This document shows positions 26,313 to 35,391 of a stretch of 64,000 nt of DNA, in pieces (the first letter of the stretch is position 1; every line of letters starts with the position of its first letter). The translations under genes were made by a program, and so were the position numbers. The notes beneath the pieces are model-generated. The model saw only the letters and a list, made by a program, of their open reading frames with translations, made no database searches and had not been told where the DNA came from. Source of the DNA: an uncultured Oscillospiraceae bacterium. GTDB lineage: Bacteria > Bacillota > Clostridia > Oscillospirales > Ruminococcaceae. The stretch spans positions 62,001-126,000 of the forward strand of contig CAJTZM010000003.1 in assembly GCA_910583935.1 (NCBI GenBank). The letters run 5' to 3'.

Positions 26313-26333
26313 GTATTTTTCACCTGCTTTTTG

Positions 26334-26657
26334 TTAGTTATCATTGCCAAAGATGATGTCGGAGCCTACGGCCTGCTCCACCGATCGTTTTACGTCGGCG
26401 ATCCCGCGGCCGGTATTGCCGGACACGCCGGGAATTAAGATAATGGCGGGCAGCTGCTGAGAGCGGTAACGGTCCAGCTCCTCGTCGATTTCGGCAGCCA
26501 GCGCTTCTGTGATATAAATGACCGCATAATTCCCTTCCGCCAAACGGCGCAGAGTACGGACTGCCTCGGCAGGGTCGTAAACGGGATAGGTATCCAGACC
26601 CAGCGCGGCAAACCCGTAAATGCTGTCGCGGTCGCCTAATACTGCAATCTTATACAT
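26334..26657 (-). CDS. ntpG: V-type ATPase subunit F
   Basis: 107 residues. 'YKIAVLGDRDSIYGFAALGL' at the N-terminus and 'GNYAVIYITEALAAEIDEEL' are the subunit F pattern (NtpG in E. hirae naming). It binds subunit D in the central axle. It overlaps ntpC by 8 nt. Confidence 0.95.
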   Translation of the reverse strand: MYKIAVLGDRDSIYGFAALGLDTYPVYDPAEAVRTLRRLAEGNYAVIYITEALAAEIDEELDRYRSQQLPAIILIPGVSGNTGRGIADVKRSVEQAVGSDIIFGNDN

Positions 26658-27621
26658 ACATCTCCCTTAACCTTTCCCGAATTGCATCGTCCGAAAGCCC
26701 GTTGCGTTTGCCGGAAAGCAGGATGCGGACGGTTTTAATTTCGTTTTCCCTTGCCAGCAGCCAGGCGGCAAGGGGAGCAACGGTCGTCGTTTCATACTTT
26801 TGCGGCTGGATTTTTTCGATCAGCCGGTTATCGCACCAGCGCTCGAAGGCAGAGGCCGACTGATTCAGCGCCTCCACAGCGCCCTCATAGCAGGTGCCGC
26901 TTAAATACTCGCCAATCGCGCCAAAGCCTTCCACCGCGGCCTGCGCCAGCTGGGAAACATCCAGCGTATCGCAGGGGGCCAGCGCCCGCCGCACAAATTC
27001 CAGAGACTTCCCGGTCTTTTGGCACCGGACGGCAGTTTTTATATCGGCAGTGGCCACCGTATGCTCGGCGTAAAAGGCCAAAAGCGGACACTCAGAGGAC
27101 TTGCCGGCGGCCAAAATCGCCTGCAGGGCGGCCAGGTCGATCACGATGTCGCACAACTGACCGTCGCCGGTCTCCCGCAGAACGGCCAGCGCTTCCTCCG
27201 CCGCCGATGCCATTTGAGACGGGAGAGCGGAAAAATCATGCTCCTCCACCGCCTGTTTAAAAACAGCCGGGTCAACGGTGCCGTTGGGATTATAGATATC
27301 CGCGCCCTGGGAGGGAGCGTAGTTCTCTTTAATTGCAGCCTTCAGGTTATGATAGTCATTGGCGTATAAAAATACGTCGAAAACGCGCATATCCTCGACC
27401 AGTTCCCGCAGCTGCTCCCAGGTCTTATCCCGTTCCCCTTCCAAAAGGGACTCGGGTGTTTGACTGGCAGAGCCGCTTCCCCAGCCCTTTTCATTCAGCA
27501 TACGGATACATTCTTCATAGGTTTTGCAGGCCATCAGCTGTTCTAGGGTGGAGGCACTAAAGCATGAAAGCTCTTTGGCGCGGATTCGGGCTACCGCATA
27601 AATATAATCGGGTTTCGCCAT
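26650..27621 (-). CDS. ntpC: V-type ATPase subunit C
   Basis: 323 residues, mainly helical, with the family's terminal 'YIYAVARIRAKELSCFS' and 'EIKTVRILLSGKRNGLSDDAIRERLREMYV'. It connects the rotor ring to the central axle (equivalent to subunit d). It lies between ntpE and ntpG. Confidence 0.93.
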   Translation of the reverse strand: MAKPDYIYAVARIRAKELSCFSASTLEQLMACKTYEECIRMLNEKGWGSGSASQTPESLLEGERDKTWEQLRELVEDMRVFDVFLYANDYHNLKAAIKENYAPSQGADIYNPNGTVDPAVFKQAVEEHDFSALPSQMASAAEEALAVLRETGDGQLCDIVIDLAALQAILAAGKSSECPLLAFYAEHTVATADIKTAVRCQKTGKSLEFVRRALAPCDTLDVSQLAQAAVEGFGAIGEYLSGTCYEGAVEALNQSASAFERWCDNRLIEKIQPQKYETTTVAPLAAWLLARENEIKTVRILLSGKRNGLSDDAIRERLREMYV

Positions 27622-27633
27622 GATCCAACCTCC

Positions 27634-28230
27634 TTACTGGAACAGAAATTCCTGAACTTTATCCTGCAGCGCCTCCTGGCTGGAATAGAACAATGCTTCG
27701 AATGAACAGTTTTCCTCAATCCCGTCATAGTCCAGCACAAAGCCTCCGTCCACCGGGCGGGTCTCGTCCGACAGGGAAAGGGATGCGCCGGCCACAGATT
27801 CGACCGCAACCTTCAGCTGCTGGTCAAAATCACCGGGGACCCGGGCCAGATCTCTTTTGTTTAAAATCAGCTTTCCCTTTTGAGGCAGGGCGAACTTTCC
27901 GGCCATCTTGAAAATCAGGCTGAAATACGCTGCATCGTCCAGCGCCAAAAGGGATTCCCGGGCCGCCTGGATGGTCTCAAAGATCATCTGCTGTTTGGCC
28001 GCAAGAAGGACCTGCCGCCGGCGAAGGGATGCGCCGGATTGGGCGTTTGCCCCAATCTGCGCCACCTGCGCCTGTGTTTGCGCCGCTATCTGAGCCGCCT
28101 GTTCTTCGCGCTGTGCTTTTGCCGACGCCAGGATCTTGGACGCTTCTTCTTCCGCCGCAGCCTTCGTCTTTTGGGCGCTGGCTTTTGCGTCGTCAATGAT
28201 TTGGGTCGTAATTTTCTCTAATCCTGTCAT
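27634..28230 (-). CDS. ntpE: V-type ATPase peripheral-stalk subunit E
   Basis: 198 residues: a long charged N-terminal coiled coil ('KITTQIIDDAKASAQKTKAA', Ala/Gln/Glu-rich to about residue 75) and a globular C-terminus. It pairs with NtpF in the peripheral stalk. Start at 28230 (ATG) after GGAGAG; the longer frame to 28278 has no ribosome site. Confidence 0.9.
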   Translation of the reverse strand: MTGLEKITTQIIDDAKASAQKTKAAAEEEASKILASAKAQREEQAAQIAAQTQAQVAQIGANAQSGASLRRRQVLLAAKQQMIFETIQAARESLLALDDAAYFSLIFKMAGKFALPQKGKLILNKRDLARVPGDFDQQLKVAVESVAGASLSLSDETRPVDGGFVLDYDGIEENCSFEALFYSSQEALQDKVQEFLFQ

Positions 28231-28283
28231 ATGCCGGCTCTCCTTATAATCGTATTGGAAATCTGCTTCATAAGGCAAGCCGC

Positions 28284-28766
28284 TTAGATGTTCAGGCCGC
28301 CGATGCCGGTGATGGCCAGGATGGAAACCAGCAGCGCCAAGATCGCGTAGGTTTCGACCATCGCTGCGAAGATGATGGCTTTACCTGACTGGTCAGGGCG
28401 TTTGGATACCAAAGAGATGCCGGATACGGCGGATTTCGCCTGCTTGAGTGCGGACCAGTAGCCAACGAAAGCCATGGGCAGACAGCCAGCTAAGTACAAA
28501 AGGCCCTTTGCCAGACTGATATCGCCGGAGCCGCCGAGAATGCCGATCTGGGACAGGGTGATGAATGCGATCAAAAGGCCGTAAATGCCCTGGGTACCAG
28601 GGAGCAGCTGAAGGATCAGAACCTTACCGAACTTGGAAGGATCGTCTGTACAGACGCCCGCAGCCGCCTCGCCGCCCATTCCTACGCCGATGGCAGAGCC
28701 GATACCGGCCATCAATGCGGCCAAAACCGCGCCGAGCAAAGCAAATACAATACCGAGATTATCCAT
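28284..28766 (-). CDS. ntpK: V-type ATPase proteolipid (rotor ring) subunit K
   Basis: 160 residues and four membrane helices, a fused double hairpin of E. hirae NtpK length (about 156). The Na+-ligand positions known in E. hirae NtpK (L61, T64, Q65, Q110, E139) have counterparts: 'LLPGTQG' gives L55 or L54, T58, Q59; 'LKQAK' gives Q109; 'MVETYA' gives E138. Only the second hairpin has the carboxylate. Start at 28766 (ATG) follows GGAGGAAAC and overlaps ntpI by 8 nt. Confidence 0.95.
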   Translation of the reverse strand: MDNLGIVFALLGAVLAALMAGIGSAIGVGMGGEAAAGVCTDDPSKFGKVLILQLLPGTQGIYGLLIAFITLSQIGILGGSGDISLAKGLLYLAGCLPMAFVGYWSALKQAKSAVSGISLVSKRPDQSGKAIIFAAMVETYAILALLVSILAITGIGGLNI

Positions 28767-30786
28767 TATAAGTTTCCTCCTTGATGTTGTAATATTTTGT
28801 ATGAACGGCAAACGGTTGGAACTGCCTTCCGCCGCCCTCATAAAACTTACCAAAAAACTCAACGAACTGCAAACGGTTGGTATGTACATACGCGCCCAGC
28901 AGGTTGATCGCCATATTCAGCGTATGCCCAACCAGGAAAATCAGGATGAATACAATTGCGCCGCCAATACCGCCGCCCATCATGCTGCCCATAGAGTTGA
29001 TGACCGTGGCGATAACGCCGGTGGCCAGGCCCAGGGCCAGCAAACGGGAATAAGAGAGTACGTCGGACAGATAGCTGGTCACGCCGTAAAGCCCATATGC
29101 GCCCTTCAAAAGCCGCTTAAAGGGATTGCGGGATTCCCGTCCGGCGGTGAGTATAATCCCTACCGCGCCGATGCCTGCCGCGACGATCCCCACAGTACCC
29201 GCTGTGGAAGGAAGGATAAACGACAGCTGCAAAATGCCGGGCAGCATTTCGGTGGAAAGGCCGAATACAATCAGCCCGATCAAAAGCATGTACCAAAAGC
29301 CCACATCGTACAAAATATCCATCCACGCTTTTTGCTTCGCGTACTGGTAGGCTTTCATGGCCAGGCCGGTAAACAGGTGGATAATGCCCATCAGCATGGA
29401 GAACACCAGCATCCGCATAGGCTCCTTCACCGGTTCAAACCAGATGGGCCCCAAAGCCACGTCCGGCCGACCGAAGAAGGTAGTCGCCACGACGCTGATT
29501 AAATCACCGAAAAAGCTGCCAAACATAAAGCCCCAGAACGCGGTAGAAATGCCGCAGTAGAAAAACATTTGCAGAGTTTTGCGCATACCGGACTCCATAT
29601 TTTTAAACTTTAGCAGCGCAAAACCGCAGCCGATCACCATCAAAAGGCCATAAGCCGCGTCGGAAAGCATCAGCCCGAACAGGACGTAATAAAAAACCGA
29701 CATAATGGAGCAGGGATCGACCTCCCCCCGGCCCGGCAGGCCAAAGGATTCGAGCACTCCTTCCACCGGGGCCGAAAAGGCGCTGTTTTTGAGCATGATG
29801 GGCGCGTCGACGGCAGGGTCGCAGTCGGATATCTCTACCGACAGATCAAAGCGCTTTTCCAGCTCGCTTTTAAGTCCCTCCGCCTTTTTGGCCGGAACAT
29901 ATCCGGTGAGAACGAACGCCCGCTTGGATTGCGCCAGCTCTCCAATCACGCCATACTTTTCCAAACGCATGGTAAAATAGTCGATCGCAAATTGGATATC
30001 CTCCCGCTGGCCGGAAAACGAGGCGATTTTCTCCTTTGCCTTTTGAATTTCCCCTTCTGCTCGAAGGACGCGGTCCTCCAGCTCTTCCTGCCGCTGCGCT
30101 GGCGAACGCTTCGTTGGGTTTGCCGGCTGCGCAAAGCCAATGCTGCGCAAAGCCTCCTCCACCTGCGCCGCGCCCTCTTTATGGCAAAGAGCAAAAATGC
30201 AGGTCTGGTTCTGAGAGGTGCTGACAATTTCCACATGTACCGCGGGAAGCTCAGGGTTCTGGGCAGACAGCTGTTCTAAAACAGCCTCCAGTCCCAGCCC
30301 GCCGGGGAGCGTACCGATAAAGGCGCTGGTTTTGCCGGTGCCTTTAAAGCGCATGGACAGATCCAGATCCAGCCAGGGACCAAGCGCCTCCAGCTGGCCC
30401 TGCAGCTTTACGATTTCCGATTTGTTTTCCGCAATACTGCGGGATAGGGCCGTAATTTCATAGACAGCTTCCATCACCGCGTCGTATCTTTTAGAAAACG
30501 CGTCATAGTCCTTGTTGGTTTTGGGTTCCCGCCCTTCCAGCGAGGCGAGCATGGACTTTTTCTCCGGCGCATACTGGTCTAAAATTTCCAACGCCGATGC
30601 CGCCGCAGAAATATTCTTTTGAAAAATGGAACGGTTCGCAGAGGTATCCGTCCGGGAAAAAACGCTGTCTTGGGGCAAAACGGAATCCACCTCTACCACG
30701 CCGCGTCGCTGCAAAAGCTCTAATACCGGTTTGCGGTCTTTTTTTAACGCACAGATGCTTACTCGCTTCATCTGCAGTACCGCCAT
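28759..30786 (-). CDS. ntpI: V-type ATPase subunit I (membrane stator)
   Basis: 675 residues: a cytoplasmic N-terminal half with coiled coils and a C-terminal half of about eight membrane helices ('MSVFYYVLFGLMLSDAAYGL', 'FWGFMFGSFFGDL', 'SYSRLLALGLATGVIATVIN'). It corresponds to subunit a, which carries the ion half-channels and the essential Arg beside the K ring. It lies 36 nt downstream of ntpF. Confidence 0.95.
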   Translation of the reverse strand: MAVLQMKRVSICALKKDRKPVLELLQRRGVVEVDSVLPQDSVFSRTDTSANRSIFQKNISAAASALEILDQYAPEKKSMLASLEGREPKTNKDYDAFSKRYDAVMEAVYEITALSRSIAENKSEIVKLQGQLEALGPWLDLDLSMRFKGTGKTSAFIGTLPGGLGLEAVLEQLSAQNPELPAVHVEIVSTSQNQTCIFALCHKEGAAQVEEALRSIGFAQPANPTKRSPAQRQEELEDRVLRAEGEIQKAKEKIASFSGQREDIQFAIDYFTMRLEKYGVIGELAQSKRAFVLTGYVPAKKAEGLKSELEKRFDLSVEISDCDPAVDAPIMLKNSAFSAPVEGVLESFGLPGRGEVDPCSIMSVFYYVLFGLMLSDAAYGLLMVIGCGFALLKFKNMESGMRKTLQMFFYCGISTAFWGFMFGSFFGDLISVVATTFFGRPDVALGPIWFEPVKEPMRMLVFSMLMGIIHLFTGLAMKAYQYAKQKAWMDILYDVGFWYMLLIGLIVFGLSTEMLPGILQLSFILPSTAGTVGIVAAGIGAVGIILTAGRESRNPFKRLLKGAYGLYGVTSYLSDVLSYSRLLALGLATGVIATVINSMGSMMGGGIGGAIVFILIFLVGHTLNMAINLLGAYVHTNRLQFVEFFGKFYEGGGRQFQPFAVHTKYYNIKEETYNG

Positions 30787-30822
30787 AGTTTGAGAAGCCT
30801 CCTTTCTGATAAATCGTGAATA

Positions 30823-31131
30823 TTAAATCAGTTCGGATAGGATCATCCGGATGGCTTCTCCTTTTTTTGCCGAAGCGCTTTGCTGCAGAGCCTGAATCTC
30901 AGACTCAGCCGCCGCGGCCGCCTGCGCCAATGTTTCATCCGCCCTTTGACGCGCCTGCTGCAGAGCCTGGCGGCTGTCGGCACGGGCGCGAGCGAGCATC
31001 TGGTCCATTTCGTCTTTGGCCCGGCTTCGCGCTTCGGCTAAAATCGAGGCGCTTTCCGCCTGGGCCTGCTGCTCGATCTGGTCCGCCTTCTGCTCCGCTT
31101 CACGGATTGCCTGAATCGTATCCTGTCCCAT
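30823..31131 (-). CDS. ntpF: V-type ATPase peripheral-stalk subunit G/H (NtpF)
   Basis: 102 residues, entirely helical and Ala/Gln/Glu/Arg-rich with a regular hydrophobic heptad pattern ('QAIREAEQKADQIEQQAQAE'). It is the partner of NtpE in the peripheral stalk. It is the first gene of the operon, as in E. hirae ntpFIKECGABD. ATG at 31131. Confidence 0.88.
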   Translation of the reverse strand: MGQDTIQAIREAEQKADQIEQQAQAESASILAEARSRAKDEMDQMLARARADSRQALQQARQRADETLAQAAAAAESEIQALQQSASAKKGEAIRMILSELI

Positions 31132-31225
31132 TTTATCACCACGCTTTAATTTGATTTATAAAAAGGAGGTATTGTCCAGTATATTGGACTTGCGCCGCAA
31201 AAGCACCCAATACTTCCAATTTATC

Positions 31226-31254
31226 ATTTTACAGGAGAAATGGAAAAAAAACAA
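31226..31254 (-). promoter_or_regulatory. Candidate promoter of the V-ATPase operon
   Basis: Minus strand: TTGTTT (31254-31249), 17-nt spacer, TAAAAT (31231-31226), 95 nt before the ntpF start. Other A+T-rich candidates exist at 31332-31360. Confidence 0.45.
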
Positions 31255-31331
31255 TAAAATCCGCGCTGGAATTGGAGAAAATGGACATTTTCGGAAGAAT
31301 AACGGCATAAAACCTGTCGATTTTATAAAAA

Positions 31332-31360
31332 TTGTATAATTGTACAAAAAAATTATACAA
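31332..31360. repeat. A+T inverted repeat between aldehyde dehydrogenase and V-ATPase genes
   Basis: TTGTATAATT (31332-31341) and AATTATACAA (31351-31360), perfect 10-bp arms with a 9-nt gap. It may act as an operator, a promoter element or a weak terminator for the upstream gene. Confidence 0.5.
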
Positions 31361-31369
31361 TAAATTGCT

Positions 31370-32746
31370 CTAATATAGACGCAAATATTTTTCCATCCAG
31401 GAAAACTTTTGGGCGGTATAAGGGGGATAACGCAGGTCCGGCTCCCATCTGCCCAGCCGATGGTATATCCCCTGCTGGTGGGAAAAGGTCAGGAAGCCGT
31501 ATCTGCCATGGCTTTGGCCCATGCCGCTTTCGCCTACGCCGCCAAAGGGAAGGTAGGGGGATGCCAGCTGCAAAACCGTATCGTTTATGCAGCATCCTCC
31601 ATAGGAAAAAGCGTTTTGCATAGCGGCCAGCACTTTTTTGTCCGCAGCAAAAAAGTATGCGGCCAAAGGGTGGGGATTTTTTAAAACGATTTGCACCGCC
31701 TGGTCGAGGGTATCAAAGGGCAGAACCGGCAGGATCGGTCCGAAAATCTCCTCCTGCATTACCGGCAGATCCAAAGGCGGGTCATCGACCAAGGTAGGAG
31801 ACAGCTGGAGGGTCCTGGGGTCAGCCTCTCGGCCGAACAAAACGCGGCATCCTTCCAGCAGGCGCAATAGACGCTGATAATGGGCTTTATCCACAATCCG
31901 TCCATAGTCCGGACTGGCCAGCGGATTGACGCCCAGAAGCGCCTCCGCTGCCGCGCGGCATTGCCTTACAAACACGTCCTTTACCGAACGATGGACCAGC
32001 ACGTAGTCCGGCGCCACACAGGTTTGCCCGCAGTTGAGGATCTTCCCCCACATAATCCGCCGGGCCGCCGCCTGCAAATCAGCGGAGGAATCTATAATAC
32101 AGGGGCATTTGCCGCCCAGCTCCAACGTGACGGGGGTTAGGTTTTTCGCCGCCGCTGTCAGGACCTTTTTGCCCACAACGCCGCTGCCGGTAAAAAAGAT
32201 TTTATCAAACGGCAGCGCCGTAAGGGCGGCGGCGGTATCCGCCTCGCCCAGGCAGACCGACACGTATTCCGGCGGGAAAACTTCCCCCAGCAGGGCACAG
32301 ATCGCCTGAGCTGTATGTCCTGCCAGCTCCGAAGGCTTGACCACGGCGCAGTTGCCGGCGGCCAGGGCGCTTACCAGCGGGGACATACAAAGCTGGAACG
32401 GATAGTTCCACGGGGAGAGAATCAGCACCGACCCGTAGGGGATCGGCCGGGTCCACTGCCGCCCCGGCCAATGGCTCAGCGGCGTCCTCGCTTTTTTTGC
32501 GCGGCTCCAGCTTTTTAGCCACCGCCTGGCAAAGCGAATTTCCTCCAAAACCAGGGAGATTTCGGTCATGTCAGCCTCCTGCCGGGATTTTCCCAGATCC
32601 CGGGACAAAGCGGCTTCAATTTCCGCCCGGCGGCTTTGGACCGCGCCCTCTAGCAACGACAGTGCCTCCTTCCGGAAGGGAACCGGCAGGGTGGCGCCGC
32701 TTTTGAAAAACGCCTGCTGGCTTTGCAGAATCCGCTCGTAATTCAC
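31370..32746 (-). CDS. Aldehyde dehydrogenase (NAD(P)+)
   Basis: 458 residues of the class 3/fatty-aldehyde type. 'LSPWNYPFQLCMSPLVSAL' (Asn114 near the oxyanion hole), 'TGSGVVGKKV', general base in 'VTLELGGKCP' (Glu209) and nucleophile Cys243 in 'NCGQTCVAPDY' are all present. It oxidises aldehydes to acids. It is on the same strand as the GntR/UTRA gene upstream and may be regulated by it. The C-terminal tail resembles membrane-associated ALDH forms, but no clear transmembrane helix is visible. Confidence 0.9.
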   Translation of the reverse strand: MNYERILQSQQAFFKSGATLPVPFRKEALSLLEGAVQSRRAEIEAALSRDLGKSRQEADMTEISLVLEEIRFARRWLKSWSRAKKARTPLSHWPGRQWTRPIPYGSVLILSPWNYPFQLCMSPLVSALAAGNCAVVKPSELAGHTAQAICALLGEVFPPEYVSVCLGEADTAAALTALPFDKIFFTGSGVVGKKVLTAAAKNLTPVTLELGGKCPCIIDSSADLQAAARRIMWGKILNCGQTCVAPDYVLVHRSVKDVFVRQCRAAAEALLGVNPLASPDYGRIVDKAHYQRLLRLLEGCRVLFGREADPRTLQLSPTLVDDPPLDLPVMQEEIFGPILPVLPFDTLDQAVQIVLKNPHPLAAYFFAADKKVLAAMQNAFSYGGCCINDTVLQLASPYLPFGGVGESGMGQSHGRYGFLTFSHQQGIYHRLGRWEPDLRYPPYTAQKFSWMEKYLRLY

Positions 32747-32829
32747 CTTTCACCCGCTCCTTTCCAAATTCCCGCCAAGCACAAAAGAGCCCCCGCTTTT
32801 CAGGATATCTTCCTTTGATGTGCTATTTT

Positions 32830-33525
32830 TTATAAAATCATTTTAAACTTATCCCCTACCACATACTGGACACAGCGGCATCCCGGCACCCCGTTCTGGT
32901 CGCTCAATTCGCTGTCGATTAAAAGCAGCGGATAGTCCCTTTGCACCGAAAGATAGCGGGACATCTCGTAGGAGGCGAAGGTCACCTCCAGAGAAATACG
33001 CGATTTTGTAAACCAGACGCCGTATTTTTCCCGCAGCAGCTCCAGCATGGAGCAATGGTTCAGGTCCTCGTCCAGCAGATAGGAAAAGGCTTCGGGAAAG
33101 TGGGAAATTTCCAGTTCCACCGGCACCCCGTCGGTAAAACGGATGCGCTCAATCGCAATAATCTTAGCCTCCGGTCTGAGATCCAGAAAGGTCACGTCCT
33201 CCTCGTCTGGGTTCTTGATGACCGATTTAATCACCTTCGCGCCGGGCGTACAGCCGATTTCCCGGCACATATCCGTAAAGCTTCGGGCTGGGACAATATG
33301 ATGGTTGTACTTTTTTTTGCTGACAAAGGTACCCTTTCCCTGCCGGCGCAGCAGCAGATTCTCCTTTTCCAGCTGCAGCAGCGCGCCCCGCACCGTATTG
33401 CGGCTGACATGGTACATCTCGCACAACTCCAGCTCGGTTGGCAGCTTCTGGCCCTGCTTATACCTGCCTGCATGGATATCCTCTTTAATCAGCTCCGCCA
33501 TCTGCTGATACAAAGGAAGCGTCAT
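32830..33525 (-). CDS. GntR-family regulator with UTRA domain (HutC type)
   Basis: 231 residues: winged helix-turn-helix (residues 1-70, 'KLPTELELCEMYHVSRNTVR') followed by a UTRA effector domain (about residues 85-225, 'DLRPEAKIIAIERIRFTDGV', 'FPEAFSYLL'). HutC/UTRA proteins sense small ligands such as sugars or amino acids. ATG at 33525 follows GGAGGGG; a longer frame to 33618 is not needed. Two palindromes just upstream (33575-33590, 33601-33617) could be its sites. Confidence 0.88.
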   Translation of the reverse strand: MTLPLYQQMAELIKEDIHAGRYKQGQKLPTELELCEMYHVSRNTVRGALLQLEKENLLLRRQGKGTFVSKKKYNHHIVPARSFTDMCREIGCTPGAKVIKSVIKNPDEEDVTFLDLRPEAKIIAIERIRFTDGVPVELEISHFPEAFSYLLDEDLNHCSMLELLREKYGVWFTKSRISLEVTFASYEMSRYLSVQRDYPLLLIDSELSDQNGVPGCRCVQYVVGDKFKMIL

Positions 33526-33574
33526 TTTTTCCCCTCCTTTCACGGGCTGAACAGATTCTATATAGGAAATAGTC

Positions 33575-33617
33575 CCATCCAACTGGATGGAACCTTTTTC
33601 TGTACCCAGATGGTACA
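33575..33617. promoter_or_regulatory. Pair of palindromes upstream of the UTRA regulator
   Basis: CCATCCA/TGGATGG (33575-33590, 2-nt centre) and TGTACC/GGTACA (33601-33617, 5-nt gap). They lie between the regulator gene and the YitT gene and are plausible operators for autoregulation. Confidence 0.45.
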
Positions 33618-33667
33618 TTTAGTATACCATAGAAAAGCGCTGTCCGCAGCTGTTTTTTCGAATCTTT

Positions 33668-34513
33668 TCAGTGTTCGCTGAAGCCTTTTCCGACAATTTC
33701 GCTGGAATTGGTAATCATGATGAAGGAATGGGGGTCCACCTGGCGGGCAAAGGCGCGCAGCGCCACCGCCTGATGCCGGCGGGTGGCGGTGAGGATAATA
33801 TAGCGTTTTTTATGGCTGTAGGAGCCTTCCGCCACCTCGATGGTCGCGCCGCGCTTTAAGGTTTCGTGGATATATTGGGCAATGGGCTCCGGCGAATCGG
33901 TGATGATGGTAAAGAACTTTGACAGGTTGATTGACTCGATTACCATATCGACCACCAGCGTTTTCAGCACCAGGCCCATGATGGAAAACAGGCCGGTCCG
34001 CATGCCGAAAACAAAGCAGGCGATAATAACGATCATACAATCGCTGAGGAAAAGGGCCTTCCCGATATCTACGCTGCTATACTTTTTCACAATCATGGCG
34101 ACAATGTCGGTTCCTCCGGTAGAAGCGCCGATATTAAACAAAATAGCAGAGCCCACCGACGGCAGTCCAACCGCAAAAAACAGCTCCAGCAGCGGTTCGT
34201 CGGTAAACGGAGTATTCATCGGCTGCACCCGCTCTAAAATCCAGACGATGCTGGACATCAACACGCTGGCATAGGCGGTTTTCGCCCCGAATCCCTTGCC
34301 AAAGGTCAAAAAGCCAAGCAGCAGCAACAGCATATTGACAAGGAAATTGATTGAACCGGTAGAGATTCCAGGGATCAGGGCGCCGAGAATTATGGAGATA
34401 CCGGAAACGCCGCCGGTGGAAAAATGGTTAGGCATTTTAAAATAGTACAAGCCAACAGCAACCAAAACGGTGCCGCCGGTCATCAAAAGAAAATCGCGCA
34501 GCTTTCGGTTCAT
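33668..34513 (-). CDS. YitT family membrane protein (DUF161 + DUF2179)
   Basis: 281 residues: about five to six membrane segments ('HFSTGGVSGISIILGALIPG', 'LFNIGASTGGTDIVAMIVKK') and a C-terminal DUF2179 domain of about 80 residues ('IITDSPEPIAQYIHETLKRG', 'LTATRRHQAVALRAFARQVD'). The family is very common in Firmicutes; its transport role is not known. A promoter is visible upstream. Confidence 0.9.
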   Translation of the reverse strand: MNRKLRDFLLMTGGTVLVAVGLYYFKMPNHFSTGGVSGISIILGALIPGISTGSINFLVNMLLLLLGFLTFGKGFGAKTAYASVLMSSIVWILERVQPMNTPFTDEPLLELFFAVGLPSVGSAILFNIGASTGGTDIVAMIVKKYSSVDIGKALFLSDCMIVIIACFVFGMRTGLFSIMGLVLKTLVVDMVIESINLSKFFTIITDSPEPIAQYIHETLKRGATIEVAEGSYSHKKRYIILTATRRHQAVALRAFARQVDPHSFIMITNSSEIVGKGFSEH

Positions 34514-34556
34514 AAAAACCTTCCTCTCAAAACAGGGTGAATCAGCCTACCTCATC

Positions 34557-34585
34557 AGTATAAAAAATCCGGACCCATAAATCAA
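34557..34585 (-). promoter_or_regulatory. Promoter of the YitT gene
   Basis: Minus strand: TTGATT (34585-34580), 17-nt spacer, TATACT (34562-34557). Confidence 0.65.
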
Positions 34586-34614
34586 CTGCTTTTTGTTTTA
34601 CTGGCGGTTACTGC

Positions 34615-34652
34615 AAAAAAGCGTCCGGACTGTGGAGTCCGGACGCTTTTTT
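34615..34652. terminator. Terminator after flavodoxin-like gene
   Basis: AAAAAAGCGTCCGGACT and its complement with a 4-nt loop and flanking A6/T6. Confidence 0.88.
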
Positions 34653-34660
34653 ATATTTGC

Positions 34661-35089
34661 TTACTGATGGATGATATCAATGATGTGTTTTGCCCAGGTT
34701 TTGATGTCGGAAACGCTCTCGTCAGTAGCTTTCGAGCCAAACAGGCCAGATTTTACCGGGATCAGATGCGGCTCGTCGACCACGTTGATGTTGTTGGAGC
34801 GGATAATCCCCGCCAGCTCCTTGGCTGCTTCTACGCCGCCTTTGGTTGTAGCGCTGAACGCGACGTTCTGGCATCTTGCGTTATCCAAATTGCGACAGAA
34901 ATCCACCAGCGCCTTTTTGGGTTTGGAAGCACCGTCGTCAATGCAGACCAGGATCAGCTTTTCGTTTTCCACCGGATAAGCGGGGGGGATCTGATCGGCC
35001 TTTACACGATACTCACGGGAAAGTTGCTCCATCAGTTCCTCCGCGACGCCCTCTGTTTTAAAGAAAAATACGCGCATTTTAAAATTCAT
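34661..35089 (-). CDS. Flavodoxin-like fold protein
   Basis: 142 residues with alternating strand and helix pattern: 'KMRVFFFKTEGVAEELMEQL', 'EKLILVCIDDGASKPKKALV', 'CQNVAFSATTKGGVEAAKEL'. This is compatible with a flavodoxin-like fold, but the classic T-x-[TS]-G-N-T phosphate loop is not visible (the first loop is FKTEGVAE), so FMN binding is uncertain. ATG at 35089 follows GGAGG. A short C-terminal helix 'IKTWAKHIIDIIHQ' ends it. Single-gene unit. Confidence 0.6.
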   Translation of the reverse strand: MNFKMRVFFFKTEGVAEELMEQLSREYRVKADQIPPAYPVENEKLILVCIDDGASKPKKALVDFCRNLDNARCQNVAFSATTKGGVEAAKELAGIIRSNNINVVDEPHLIPVKSGLFGSKATDESVSDIKTWAKHIIDIIHQ

Positions 35090-35391
35090 TTTCCATAACC
35101 TCCAATGATTTTCCGTATTCGCCGCGATCTTTTATACCAAAAGTCAGGGGAAACGGCGCATAAATATATTCTACAACAGAAGGAATCGCAATTTCAAGTG
35201 GCTTTTAGCGGATAAGCGTAAATATTTTATGAACGCTCATCCGATTTTTTCTTCCCTTCTGGGAAATTGTCTGTTGTCCTGTACAGAATCGGAAAAATCT
35301 GTTATAATAATTTTCTATCAACAGATCTTGCGAAGGTTTGCGCCGGTTCCTGGCAAACAACAAAGGTCCGGCAGGAAAGGAAAAATAAGCA
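35090..35391. other. Divergent promoter region
   Basis: 302 nt without a gene. Minus strand: TTGAAA (35197-35192), 18-nt spacer, TAGAAT (35173-35168) for the flavodoxin-like gene. Plus strand: a TATAAT at about 35302 with a weak TGTACA -35 for the zinc-ribbon membrane protein. Confidence 0.5.
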
